Position numbers and translations under genes: made by a program
Notes under the pieces: model-generated
Database searches by the model: none
The model's input: only the letters and a program-made list of their open reading frames with translations
What the model was told of the DNA's origin: nothing
In this document: one piece after another, positions 8,396 to 15,775 of the stretch
Layout of the letters: each line of letters begins with the position of its first letter
Position numbering within the stretch: the first letter of the stretch is position 1
Source: Gilichinskyi gelida
Lineage (GTDB): Bacteria; Acidobacteriota; Thermoanaerobaculia; Gp7-AA8
Direction: 5' to 3'
Assembly: GCA_038040385.1 (NCBI GenBank)
Contig: JBBPII010000017.1
Span: forward strand, 1 to 64,000
DNA length: 64,000 nucleotides

Positions 8396-9121
8396 ATGAG
8401 ATGGCCGGCGGCGATCGTTCTTTTGCTCCTCGTGGCAGCCACCGCCGCGGCGCAGACCCCGCCGCCGATTGCCCTCTGTCCCGGCACGGCATTCCCCGGC
8501 CACCATCCGGCGCAGGGTTGGCTGGAGACATTCACCTCACGCTTGAAAAACCCCACCTGCCAGGACCCGATCTGGGGAGGAACGACGGACGATGAAGTGA
8601 TGACGCAGACCCTCGAGATTCTCGAGCGCCGCAACATCACCAGCGGCTCGCGGCTCGACGCCTGGCGCAAGGCGGGGGGGGAAGCGCATCGTGCCGGCGT
8701 ACGGCTTCGGCGGGCCGCCGAAGTCGTGGCCGGCGCCGGAGGAATTCCGCCGGCGGCTGAAAGAGGGCGGGTATCGCGCCTTCGCCGAGGTCGGTATCCA
8801 GTACAACGGCATCTCGCCCTCGGACCCGGAGTTCGAGCCGTACCTCGCCATCGCCGAGGAGCTCGATCTGCCGATGGGCATCCAATGATCGACTTCGCCC
8901 TGCCCCGCGCCGAGTTCCACCGCTACTTGCAGCGGATCGTAGAAGCAGGGTTCGGCAAACGCGTCATGTTCGGATCGGACCAGATGAACTGGCCGAAAGC
9001 GATCGATTACGCGATCGAGTCGATCACCACGGCCCCCTTCCTCACCGAGGAGCAGAAGCGCGACATCCTGTACAACAACGCTGCACTGTTTCTGCGACTG
9101 AACGATGCCGCCGCGCGATGA
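8396..9121 (+). pseudogene. Amidohydrolase family (TIM-barrel) pseudogene
   Basis: Begins with a signal peptide (MRWPAAIVLLLLVAATAAAQ) and reads as an amidohydrolase to about 8680. There a run of eight G residues coincides with a frame change. The second frame carries YGFGGPPKSWPAPEEFRRRL up to a stop at 8886. The original frame then resumes with ALPRAEFHRYLQRIVEAG and GKRVMFGSDQMNWP to 9121. The central part of the barrel that normally joins these segments is missing. So there is at least one frameshift plus an internal deletion. TAGGAT lies 6 nt before the ATG. The 3' end overlaps the kinase start by 17 bp. Confidence 0.75.
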
Positions 9122-10472
9122 GCCGTCCTCGTACGGCGAGTACGAGATCGAGAAGCTCCTCGGCAAGGGGTCGATCGGCAAGGTGTACCTGGCGCGGCAC
9201 CGCCGCATCGGGCGCCGCGTCGCGCTGAAGATCATCCGCCCCGAGCAGCGTTTCGACGATGAGGCCGACCGCGCCGAGTTCCACAAGCGCTTGCAGCGCG
9301 AGGCCGAGCTTTGCGCCGCGCTGCAGCACCCCAACGTCGTCACCCTCTTCGAGGCCGGCTACGAGGATGACGTCGTCGCCTACCTGGCCACGGAGTACGT
9401 CGAGGGCGAGTCGCTGCAGTCGCGGCTGAAAAAAACGCGCCCGCTGCCGCGGGCCGAGGCGTTGAGCATTGCCGCGGACGTCCTCCGCGCGCTCGCGTAC
9501 GCGCACGGCAAGGGCGTCATCCACCGCGACATCAAGCCCGGCAACATCCTCATCGCCACCGGCGGCGAGGCGAAGATCGCCGACTTCGGCATCGCCCGGC
9601 CAGTCAACTCCAGCCTCACCGGCATCAACTCGCTCCTCGGCACGCCGAACTACATGTCGCCCGAGCAGGTGAAGTCGTCGTCGATCACGCCGCGCGCCGA
9701 CCTCTTCTCCGCCGGCGTGGTGATGTACGAGATGCTCACCGGAGTGAAGCCGTTCGGCGCCGCCGACATCAGCGGCATCCTCTACAACGTCGTCAACCTC
9801 GAGCCGGCGCCGGCCGACAAGCTGAATCCAAACGTGCCGCGCGCGGTATCGAAAATCGTGGCCAAGCTGCTGGCGAAATCGCCGCCGGCGCGCTATGGGA
9901 CGGCAGCCGAGGCGCTGGCGGAGGTGGAGCGAGCGCGCGGTCCGGTGGCGCCGCCCGTCGGACTCGGCACGCTGGTCGCGTCGAAACACGACGAGGCCAC
10001 CACGCCGCTCAATCCGGCCGATGCGCCGACGCATGTGTCGCTGATGCGCCGCCGCGTGCCCGCCGCGATGTTCTGGGCGGTGACGCTCCTGCTCCTCGCG
10101 GGTTTCGGTGGGTCATGGTTCTGGCTGCGGTCGCGCGTCGGCGCGGTCCAGCCGGCGACGGAGATCAGCCTCGAGCAACTCGCGAGGTTCGAGGCCAAGC
10201 GGCTCGAGCTCGCCGCGGCCCGCGCCTCCGCCGCCGCGGGCAGGTACGAAGAGGCGGTCCATCGATACAACGTCTACCTCGCCAAGTACCCCGACAGCCC
10301 GGCCGCGCTGGCCGAGCGCGAGGCGGCGCGGCACAAGCTCATCGTCGACATGCCGATCGTCGAGGAGATCACCGTGACCAAGCCGCGCCCCAAGCCGCAG
10401 CAGCAGCAGGCGGCGCCGCCGAAGCCGGCGTCGCGCTGGGAGCGGATGAAGCGGTGGTTGCGCAGCGAGTGA
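9105..10472 (+). CDS. Membrane-anchored Ser/Thr protein kinase (PknB-like)
   Basis: A Hanks-type kinase of 455 aa with every catalytic element intact: glycine loop GKGSIGKV (20-27), Lys42, HRDIKPGN (140-147), DFG (160-162) and the APE-like MSPEQ. Residues 320-341 form one membrane helix. The outside part contains a TPR-like stretch (about 375-415, AAAGRYEEAVHRYNVYLAKY) and a Pro/Gln-rich tail ending in basic residues. Likely a signalling kinase; its substrates are not evident. It starts inside the tail of the decayed amidohydrolase gene. Confidence 0.9.
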   Translation: MPPRDEPSSYGEYEIEKLLGKGSIGKVYLARHRRIGRRVALKIIRPEQRFDDEADRAEFHKRLQREAELCAALQHPNVVTLFEAGYEDDVVAYLATEYVEGESLQSRLKKTRPLPRAEALSIAADVLRALAYAHGKGVIHRDIKPGNILIATGGEAKIADFGIARPVNSSLTGINSLLGTPNYMSPEQVKSSSITPRADLFSAGVVMYEMLTGVKPFGAADISGILYNVVNLEPAPADKLNPNVPRAVSKIVAKLLAKSPPARYGTAAEALAEVERARGPVAPPVGLGTLVASKHDEATTPLNPADAPTHVSLMRRRVPAAMFWAVTLLLLAGFGGSWFWLRSRVGAVQPATEISLEQLARFEAKRLELAAARASAAAGRYEEAVHRYNVYLAKYPDSPAALAEREAARHKLIVDMPIVEEITVTKPRPKPQQQQAAPPKPASRWERMKRWLRSE

Positions 10473-10486
10473 CATAGCATTCGCGC

Positions 10487-11356
10487 GTGCTCGACGAGAC
10501 GCGCATCCGCCTGGAGGCCATCCAGCACGTCCGCACGCTCCGCGAGCGATGGGCGGCGGTGCCCGCCTCGGAGCTGCGCGGCTTCACCGTCCTCGGGGAG
10601 CGCGTGCTGCTGCGCGGGCAGCAGGGCATCTTCAAGCCCGCGGCGCTTTCCGATCCTTTGTCGATCACGACCACGATCTCGTCCGACTACACGCACGACA
10701 CCATCGAGGGAAGCTGCGTGATGTACGACTTCGTGCCGCCCACGCGCGAGCACGAGAACGAGGCGCTGAAGCGATGCGCGGAGAATGCGCTTCCGCTCAT
10801 CTACTTCCTGCAGCTCAAGAAGCGGCCGTCGCCGGAGTACGCCGTCTTCGCGCCGGTGTACGTGGTGGGATGGGACGACGAGCGGCGGCGCTTCCTGGTC
10901 GATCTCTCCGAGCAGCGACCCGGCGAGGTCGCGTCGCCGGCGCGCACCACGCGGCAGCTCGAACTGCCGGAGATCCGATCGCCCGACAGCCCGAGCGAGA
11001 TCCGCGAGCTGACCCGAAGGTACGTCGTATCAACCGTGCAGCGCCGGCTGTACGAGGCGCGCTTCCGCAACGCCGTGCTCGACGCCTACCACGACCACTG
11101 CGCCGTCTGCGAGCTGCACGTCCGCGCGCTTCTCGACGCCGCGCACCTCACCGCCGGCCGCGACCCAAAGCCGGAGATCGACGTCGGCGACGGCATCGCC
11201 CTCTGCGCCACCCATCACCGCGCCTTCGACAACAAGATGCTCACGTTCGATCGCGACTACAACGTGCGCATCACCGTCGCCGACCCGGTGCTGATGGCGT
11301 ACGAGGGGAAGCACCTCGCGCTGCCCGCCGAGGAGCGGCACTGGCCGCGGGTGTAG
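10487..11356 (+). CDS. HNH endonuclease (restriction-endonuclease-like)
   Basis: A 289-aa protein with an unassigned N-terminal domain (about 1-180) and a C-terminal HNH nuclease. The nuclease has CAVCELH, then DAAHLT, then CATHHRAFDNKML, giving the C-x2-C and C-x2-H zinc ligands and the ββα-metal core. Similar proteins are often annotated as stand-alone restriction endonucleases. No methyltransferase is adjacent. The start is GTG at 10487 with TAGCAT exactly 6 nt upstream and no Shine-Dalgarno. It is 14 bp after the kinase but probably separately transcribed. Confidence 0.85.
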   Translation: MLDETRIRLEAIQHVRTLRERWAAVPASELRGFTVLGERVLLRGQQGIFKPAALSDPLSITTTISSDYTHDTIEGSCVMYDFVPPTREHENEALKRCAENALPLIYFLQLKKRPSPEYAVFAPVYVVGWDDERRRFLVDLSEQRPGEVASPARTTRQLELPEIRSPDSPSEIRELTRRYVVSTVQRRLYEARFRNAVLDAYHDHCAVCELHVRALLDAAHLTAGRDPKPEIDVGDGIALCATHHRAFDNKMLTFDRDYNVRITVADPVLMAYEGKHLALPAEERHWPRV

Positions 11357-11370
11357 GAACGCCAGCCGTC

Positions 11371-11450
11371 GTAGGGGCGCGCAGCAGCGCGCCCGGTATC
11401 CCGGCGGGCGGCGGTACGAGAGTGCCGGGCGCGCTGCCGCGCGCCCCTAC
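11371..11450. repeat. GTAGGGGCGCGC...GCGCGCCCCTAC palindromic repeat
   Basis: Inverted arms GTAGGGGCGCGCAGCAGCGC and GCGCTGCCGCGCGCCCCTAC flank a central segment. The repeat lies between the convergent HNH and amidase genes, and the amidase stop codon (11447-11449) is inside its right arm, so the element has replaced the natural gene end. Confidence 0.75.
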
Positions 11451-12976
11451 ACCCGCGTCGTCGCCAGGAACCGCGGCTTGCGCCGCGCCATGGTGGCCTG
11501 CTCGAACGCGTACGCGAACTTGATGAGCGTCGCCTCGGTGCGCGCGCCGGCGAAGAACGACAGTCCGACCGGCAGCCCGAACACGTCGCCCGCAGGAACG
11601 GTGACGTGCGGATACCCGGCCACGGCGGCCGCGGTGGAGAAGCCGCCGGTGAAGTGATCGCCGTTGATCAGGTCCGTCGGCCACACCGGCCCGCCGGTCG
11701 GCGCGATCACCGCGTCGAGCTTGTGCTTCTTGATGACCGCGTCGATGCCTTCCGCGCGCGACATGCGGCGATTCTTCGCCAGCGCCTTCTTGTACGCCGC
11801 CTCGGTGAGCGGCCCCTTCTTCTGCGCCCGCTCGAACAGCTCCTGTCCGAAGTACGGCATCTCGCGCTCGCGATTCGCTTCGTTGAACTCGATCAGATCT
11901 GCGAGCGTGCGCGTCTTCACCGCCGGCCCGAGGCCGGCGAGGTATTTGTTGAGGTCGGCCTTGAACTCGTAGAGCAGCACTTCCAGCTCGGTGTCGTCGT
12001 ACTTGCCAGTGGTGGACATGTCGGCGGGATCGACGATCGTCGCGCCGAGCTTCCTGATGACGTCGATGGCGTCCTTCATCAGCCGGTCGACGTGATCGTT
12101 GAAGCCGAAGTACTTCCGCGCCACGCCGATGCGCGCCCCTTTGAGCCCGTCCAAATGTAGGACGGGCTTCAGCCCGTCTTTCGCGCTCATCGCCGCGAGG
12201 AGAATCGCCGCATCGGCGACGGTGCGCGCCATCGGTCCGGCGGTGTCCTGGCTGTGCGCGATGGGAATGATGCCGGCGCCGCCGATGAGGCCGAGGGTCG
12301 GCTTGATGCCCACCAACCCGCACGCCGACGACGGGCAGACCACCGAGCCATCCGTCTCCGTGCCGACGCCCACCGCCGCGAGATTCGCCGCGATCGCCGC
12401 GCCGGTGCCGGAGCTGGAGCCGCAGCAATTTCGGTCGAGCGCGTACGGATTGCGCGTCTGCCCGCCGCGGCCGCTCCATCCGCTGGTGGAGTGCGTAGAG
12501 CGGAAGTTCGCCCATTCGCTGAGGTTGGTCTTGCCGAGGATGACCGCGCCCGACTCGCGCAAGCGCTTGACCACGGCCGCGTCGCGCGCGGCGATGGAGC
12601 CGGCCAGGGCGAGGGAACCGGCGGTGGTGTGCATCCGGTCGGCGGTGTCGATGTTGTCCTTGATGAGGATGGGAATGCCGTGCATCGGCCCTCGCGGGCC
12701 CTTCGCCTTTCGCTCGCGATCAAGCTCCTCGGCGATGGCGATGGCGTCGGGGTTGAGCTCGATGATGGAGTTGATCGCCGGACCGTGTTTGTCGACGGCG
12801 TCGATGCGCGCGAGGTACATCTGCGCGAGCGAGACGGCGCTAAGCGCACCGATGCGCATCAGATCCTGCAATTGCGCGGCGGTCTGTTCTTCAATCTCGA
12901 CGACATCGACGGGGCGCGCCAGCGCCGCGGCGGCGGCGCCGACCGCGGTGAGGCCGAGGAATTCGCGTCGGTGCAT
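11447..12976 (-). CDS. Tat-exported amidase (amidase signature family)
   Basis: A 509-aa amidase. The N-terminus MHRREFLGLTAVGAAAAALA is a twin-arginine signal. The Ser-cisSer-Lys triad is represented by IKDN (Lys), GSSSGTGAA (Ser pair) and the surrounding Gly-rich signature. It hydrolyses carboxamides; the substrate is unknown. The 23-bp palindrome at 12156-12178 encodes residues GLKPV and neighbours in a surface position just before DGLKGARIGV. TATTAT lies 7 nt before the ATG at 12976, suggesting a leaderless transcript, and the operator palindrome at 12988 overlaps this promoter. A second secreted amidase lies at 43052. Confidence 0.9.
   Translation of the reverse strand: MHRREFLGLTAVGAAAAALARPVDVVEIEEQTAAQLQDLMRIGALSAVSLAQMYLARIDAVDKHGPAINSIIELNPDAIAIAEELDRERKAKGPRGPMHGIPILIKDNIDTADRMHTTAGSLALAGSIAARDAAVVKRLRESGAVILGKTNLSEWANFRSTHSTSGWSGRGGQTRNPYALDRNCCGSSSGTGAAIAANLAAVGVGTETDGSVVCPSSACGLVGIKPTLGLIGGAGIIPIAHSQDTAGPMARTVADAAILLAAMSAKDGLKPVLHLDGLKGARIGVARKYFGFNDHVDRLMKDAIDVIRKLGATIVDPADMSTTGKYDDTELEVLLYEFKADLNKYLAGLGPAVKTRTLADLIEFNEANREREMPYFGQELFERAQKKGPLTEAAYKKALAKNRRMSRAEGIDAVIKKHKLDAVIAPTGGPVWPTDLINGDHFTGGFSTAAAVAGYPHVTVPAGDVFGLPVGLSFFAGARTEATLIKFAYAFEQATMARRKPRFLATTRV
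12156..12178. repeat. 23-bp palindrome TGTAGGACGGGCTTCAGCCCGTC, copy 1
   Basis: The core GACGGGCT-TC-AGCCCGTC is a perfect hairpin. The same 23 bases recur at 30790-30812. Here the element is inside the amidase coding region, in frame, at codons about 267-274. Confidence 0.8.
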
Positions 12977-12987
12977 GGCGCCGATAA

Positions 12988-13004
12988 TAGTACGATTCGT
13001 ACTA
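12988..13004. promoter_or_regulatory. Operator palindrome TAGTACGA-T-TCGTACTA
   Basis: A perfect 8-bp inverted repeat with a one-base centre lies between the divergent amidase (start 12976) and zinc-ribbon gene (start 13005). It abuts the latter's ATG. A close relative (AATAGTACG-N3-CGTATTATT) occurs at 32682-32702. Such palindromes suit a dimeric winged-helix repressor; a BlaI/PenI-type protein is one guess. The site would cover the amidase -10 element. Confidence 0.6.
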
Positions 13005-14453
13005 ATGCCCTGCCCGTCATGCAACGCTCCGCTCGGCGAGAGCGCCGTCGAGTGCCCGTCGTGCGGCGTCATCGTGGCCAAGTGGAAGGAGCGTCGCCGC
13101 GTCCCGCCGCCCGCAGGCGGGACGCCTGCGCGCCAGCCGGCGAGGACGCCGGCGTTCCTCATCGTGGGCCTGGGCATCGGCGGCGCAGTGCTCCTGATCA
13201 CCGCGTTCTGGTATTTCAGCATCCGCCCACGCGTGCTCGCCCTCCAGGACACGCCGCGGGAAGTCAGGCCGGGGAAACCGCGAACGCTGAAGCCGATCGA
13301 CGCCCCCCGCCGCCCCTTCGACATCGCCTACCACCTTCCGAGCTCTCCCCTCGGCGCGGCGAGCAACGGGAGCGAGATCGTCATCGGCAATCGCGGCGAT
13401 CCGTGGGGCGCGACGCGATTGCGCCCCGCCGCGGAGGGCGGCTTCACATCCCAGATCGTCCCCATCATCGAGCCGCGATACCGGCAGAAGATGAACGTCG
13501 TCGCCTTCGCCTGGAACGGGCGAAACTACGTCGGCATCGCAACCGGCGCATGGTTCGGCGACAGCGGCGACGTCTTCACCATCCACGATCCCGCCACGCT
13601 CGCCGTCCTATCGCGGAAGGCGGCGCCGCCGTTGCTCGGATGTCTGGCCTGGGACGGCGAGTCGTACTGGGCGGCGACGCGCCGCCATACCCAAGATTCG
13701 CCCGAGCCTTCGCTGCTCTACCGGCTCGACGCCGACTTCAAGGTGATCGCGACGAGCGAGGCCCCCGCCTCCGGATGCCAGGGGCTGGCCTGGGACGGGC
13801 AGTTTCTCTGGTACGGCGACGTCTTCACCGACACCATTCACGTGATCTCGGTCTCCGGCACGCCGCGCGTGGTGCATAAAGAGGAGCTCCGCCTGTCGTA
13901 TCTGAGCGGCATCGTCGCCTTTCAGGGCGGCATCTGGGTCGCCGACTACGGCGACGACCTCCTCGAGCGCATCGAACCGGCGGTGCGGCTGGCTTGGACC
14001 GGGTCGCCGGCGCCGGCCATCACCGCCTCGATCATCCCCTTCGCGCCGCGGGACAGGGCACCCATCCCGTTCGCCCGCCACCAGGACGCGTTCGCCGACC
14101 GCAAGCCGGACGACGCGGAAACGCTCGAGCTGGCGGTCGAGCTTCGCGACGGCGCGGTGTTCGGCTCGTGGAAAATCTGGTTCGGCCCGGAGGTATTCAC
14201 GCGCCGCGAATCGGGCACGCTGCCGCAATTCGTCCGCTACAAGGTAACCGTCGACCTTCCCGACGGGACAGACGTCGAGCGCGAATTCGACGGCACGCCC
14301 GGCGAGCACGCCATGAGCGCCGTCCGCCTCGCCGACGCCGGCGCGGCTGGCGAGTACCGAGTCCACATCTTCCTGCACGCGCAGTACGTGACCGCCGAGG
14401 GGCAGGGACACATCCTCAATCGGTCGGGCTCGACGCTGACACTGCGGCAATGA
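13005..14453 (+). CDS. Zinc-ribbon membrane protein with beta-propeller-like extracytoplasmic domain
   Basis: 482 aa. The N-terminus holds a zinc ribbon (CPSCNAPLGESAVECPSCG, residues 3-21), then a basic/Pro linker and one membrane helix (about 53-73). The large outer domain has recurring GLAWDGQ and CLAWDGE motifs that resemble propeller blades. The linker (residues 32-51) is encoded by a palindromic repeat at 13099-13155. No Shine-Dalgarno precedes the ATG. The stop overlaps the next gene's ATG (ATGA), so the alcohol dehydrogenase is translationally coupled. Function unknown. Confidence 0.7.
   Translation: MPCPSCNAPLGESAVECPSCGVIVAKWKERRRVPPPAGGTPARQPARTPAFLIVGLGIGGAVLLITAFWYFSIRPRVLALQDTPREVRPGKPRTLKPIDAPRRPFDIAYHLPSSPLGAASNGSEIVIGNRGDPWGATRLRPAAEGGFTSQIVPIIEPRYRQKMNVVAFAWNGRNYVGIATGAWFGDSGDVFTIHDPATLAVLSRKAAPPLLGCLAWDGESYWAATRRHTQDSPEPSLLYRLDADFKVIATSEAPASGCQGLAWDGQFLWYGDVFTDTIHVISVSGTPRVVHKEELRLSYLSGIVAFQGGIWVADYGDDLLERIEPAVRLAWTGSPAPAITASIIPFAPRDRAPIPFARHQDAFADRKPDDAETLELAVELRDGAVFGSWKIWFGPEVFTRRESGTLPQFVRYKVTVDLPDGTDVEREFDGTPGEHAMSAVRLADAGAAGEYRVHIFLHAQYVTAEGQGHILNRSGSTLTLRQ
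13099..13155. repeat. GCGGGACGCC...GGACGCC-type palindromic repeat inside a CDS
   Basis: Stem-forming pieces CCCGCAGGCGGGACGCC and CCGGCGAGGACGCCGG resemble the G+C-rich palindromes at 22778 and 46629. The element is read in frame as a Pro/Ala/Arg linker between the zinc ribbon and the membrane helix. Confidence 0.5.
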
Positions 14454-15367
14454 CCATGCGCGCCATCCGCATGCTCCGCCAGCGGGCGCCGCTGGTCGAA
14501 CAGGTCGTCGATGATCCCGTCGCCGCGCCCGGGGAGGTGGTGGTCGACATCCGCTGCGCCGGCATCTGTCACAGCGACGCGCACTACCGCGCCGACGCCT
14601 CGCGCGTGCGGTTGCCGCTGACCCTCGGCCACGAGATCGCCGGCGTCATCGCCGGGACGAGCGAGCGCGTGGCGCTGCACTACCTTCTCGCCAACGGCGA
14701 CATGCTCGGCAAGGAGCGCGATGGCGGCTTCGCGGAGCGGGTCGCCGTCCCCACCGCGAACGCCGTTTCCATCCCAGACGAGGTGTCGTTCGAGCAGGCG
14801 GCAATCATGATGTGCTCCACGGCCACGGCGCTGCACGCGCTGCGGCTCGCGTCGTTTCAAGCCGGCGAGTCGCTCGGCATCCTCGGCTTCGGCGGACTGG
14901 GGATCTCCGCGCTGCAGCTCGGGCGGGCGCTCGGCGCGTCGCGCGTGGTCGTCGCCGAGATCGTGCCGGAGAAGCGCGCTCTCGCCGCGTCGCTGGGCGC
15001 GGACACCGGCGCCCTCGGCGGCGTCGACGTCGTCCTCGACTTCGCCGGCCACGCCCCCACCACCCTCGCCGCGCTGTGCGCGCTAGCCCCGGGCGGCCGC
15101 CTGGTGCTGGTGGCCATCAACCTGCGCGAGCTCACCGTCGACGCGTACGCCGACGTCCTGGCCCGCGAGCGCCGCATCATCGGCTGCTCCGATCACACCC
15201 GCGACGAGCTGGTGGAGTTGATGGAGCTCGCGCGCCGCGGCGCCATCGATCTGTCGCAGGCAATTACGCGCCGCGTCCCGCTGGACGCGGCGCGCATCAA
15301 CGAAGTCCTCGACGAGCTGGAGCGCGGCACGAGCCACGTCCGGACCGTCATCCGTACGTCAGTCTGA
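14450..15367 (+). CDS. Zinc-dependent alcohol dehydrogenase, short form
   Basis: A medium-chain dehydrogenase of 305 aa. The catalytic zinc ligands appear in CHSD (about 35-38) and GHE (about 58-60), and a Cys in MMCSTATALHAL may be the third. The nucleotide-binding loop is LGFGGLGISALQLGRALGA. It is about 30-40 aa shorter than usual because the structural-zinc lobe with four cysteines is absent. The start ATG at 14450 overlaps the previous stop; a second ATG at 14456 is possible. The substrate is unknown. Confidence 0.85.
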   Translation: MTMRAIRMLRQRAPLVEQVVDDPVAAPGEVVVDIRCAGICHSDAHYRADASRVRLPLTLGHEIAGVIAGTSERVALHYLLANGDMLGKERDGGFAERVAVPTANAVSIPDEVSFEQAAIMMCSTATALHALRLASFQAGESLGILGFGGLGISALQLGRALGASRVVVAEIVPEKRALAASLGADTGALGGVDVVLDFAGHAPTTLAALCALAPGGRLVLVAINLRELTVDAYADVLARERRIIGCSDHTRDELVELMELARRGAIDLSQAITRRVPLDAARINEVLDELERGTSHVRTVIRTSV

Positions 15368-15410
15368 CCCTGGGAACATCACATGGACTCTCGCGTGTTC
15401 GACAGACACG

Positions 15411-15773
15411 ATGAACACACGTCCCCTCTTTCTCCTCGCCATTCTGCTGACCGCCGCCACGGTATTCGCGCAGACCCCGGCGCCTCCTCTGACCAAGGTC
15501 GAGGCCAAGAAGGTCTGCATGATCAACGAACAATTCATGAACCGCGATCAGATCCCCGTCGAGGTAAACGGCAAGACATACTACGGTTGCTGCGCGATGT
15601 GCAAAGACCGGCTGACGAACGACGCTTCGAAACGCGTCGCCGTCGATCCGGTGAGCGGCAAGACCGTCGATAAGGCCAAGGCCGTGATCGGCGCCGCGAG
15701 CGACGGAATGGTCGTCTACTTCGCGAACGAGAAGAACCTCAAAACATACAACAAGCGGGCTGCGAAGAAGTAA
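15411..15773 (+). CDS. Secreted TRASH-like metal-binding protein
   Basis: 120 aa with a signal peptide (MNTRPLFLLAILLTAATVFAQ) and a core with Cys in KKVCMINEQ and GKTYYGCCAMCKDRL. This Cys arrangement resembles TRASH/YHS-type metal-binding domains linked to copper or other heavy metals. It converges with a TonB receptor gene 2 bp away. A shared role in metal handling is possible but not demonstrated by the sequence. Confidence 0.7.
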   Translation: MNTRPLFLLAILLTAATVFAQTPAPPLTKVEAKKVCMINEQFMNRDQIPVEVNGKTYYGCCAMCKDRLTNDASKRVAVDPVSGKTVDKAKAVIGAASDGMVVYFANEKNLKTYNKRAAKK

Positions 15774-15775
15774 GC

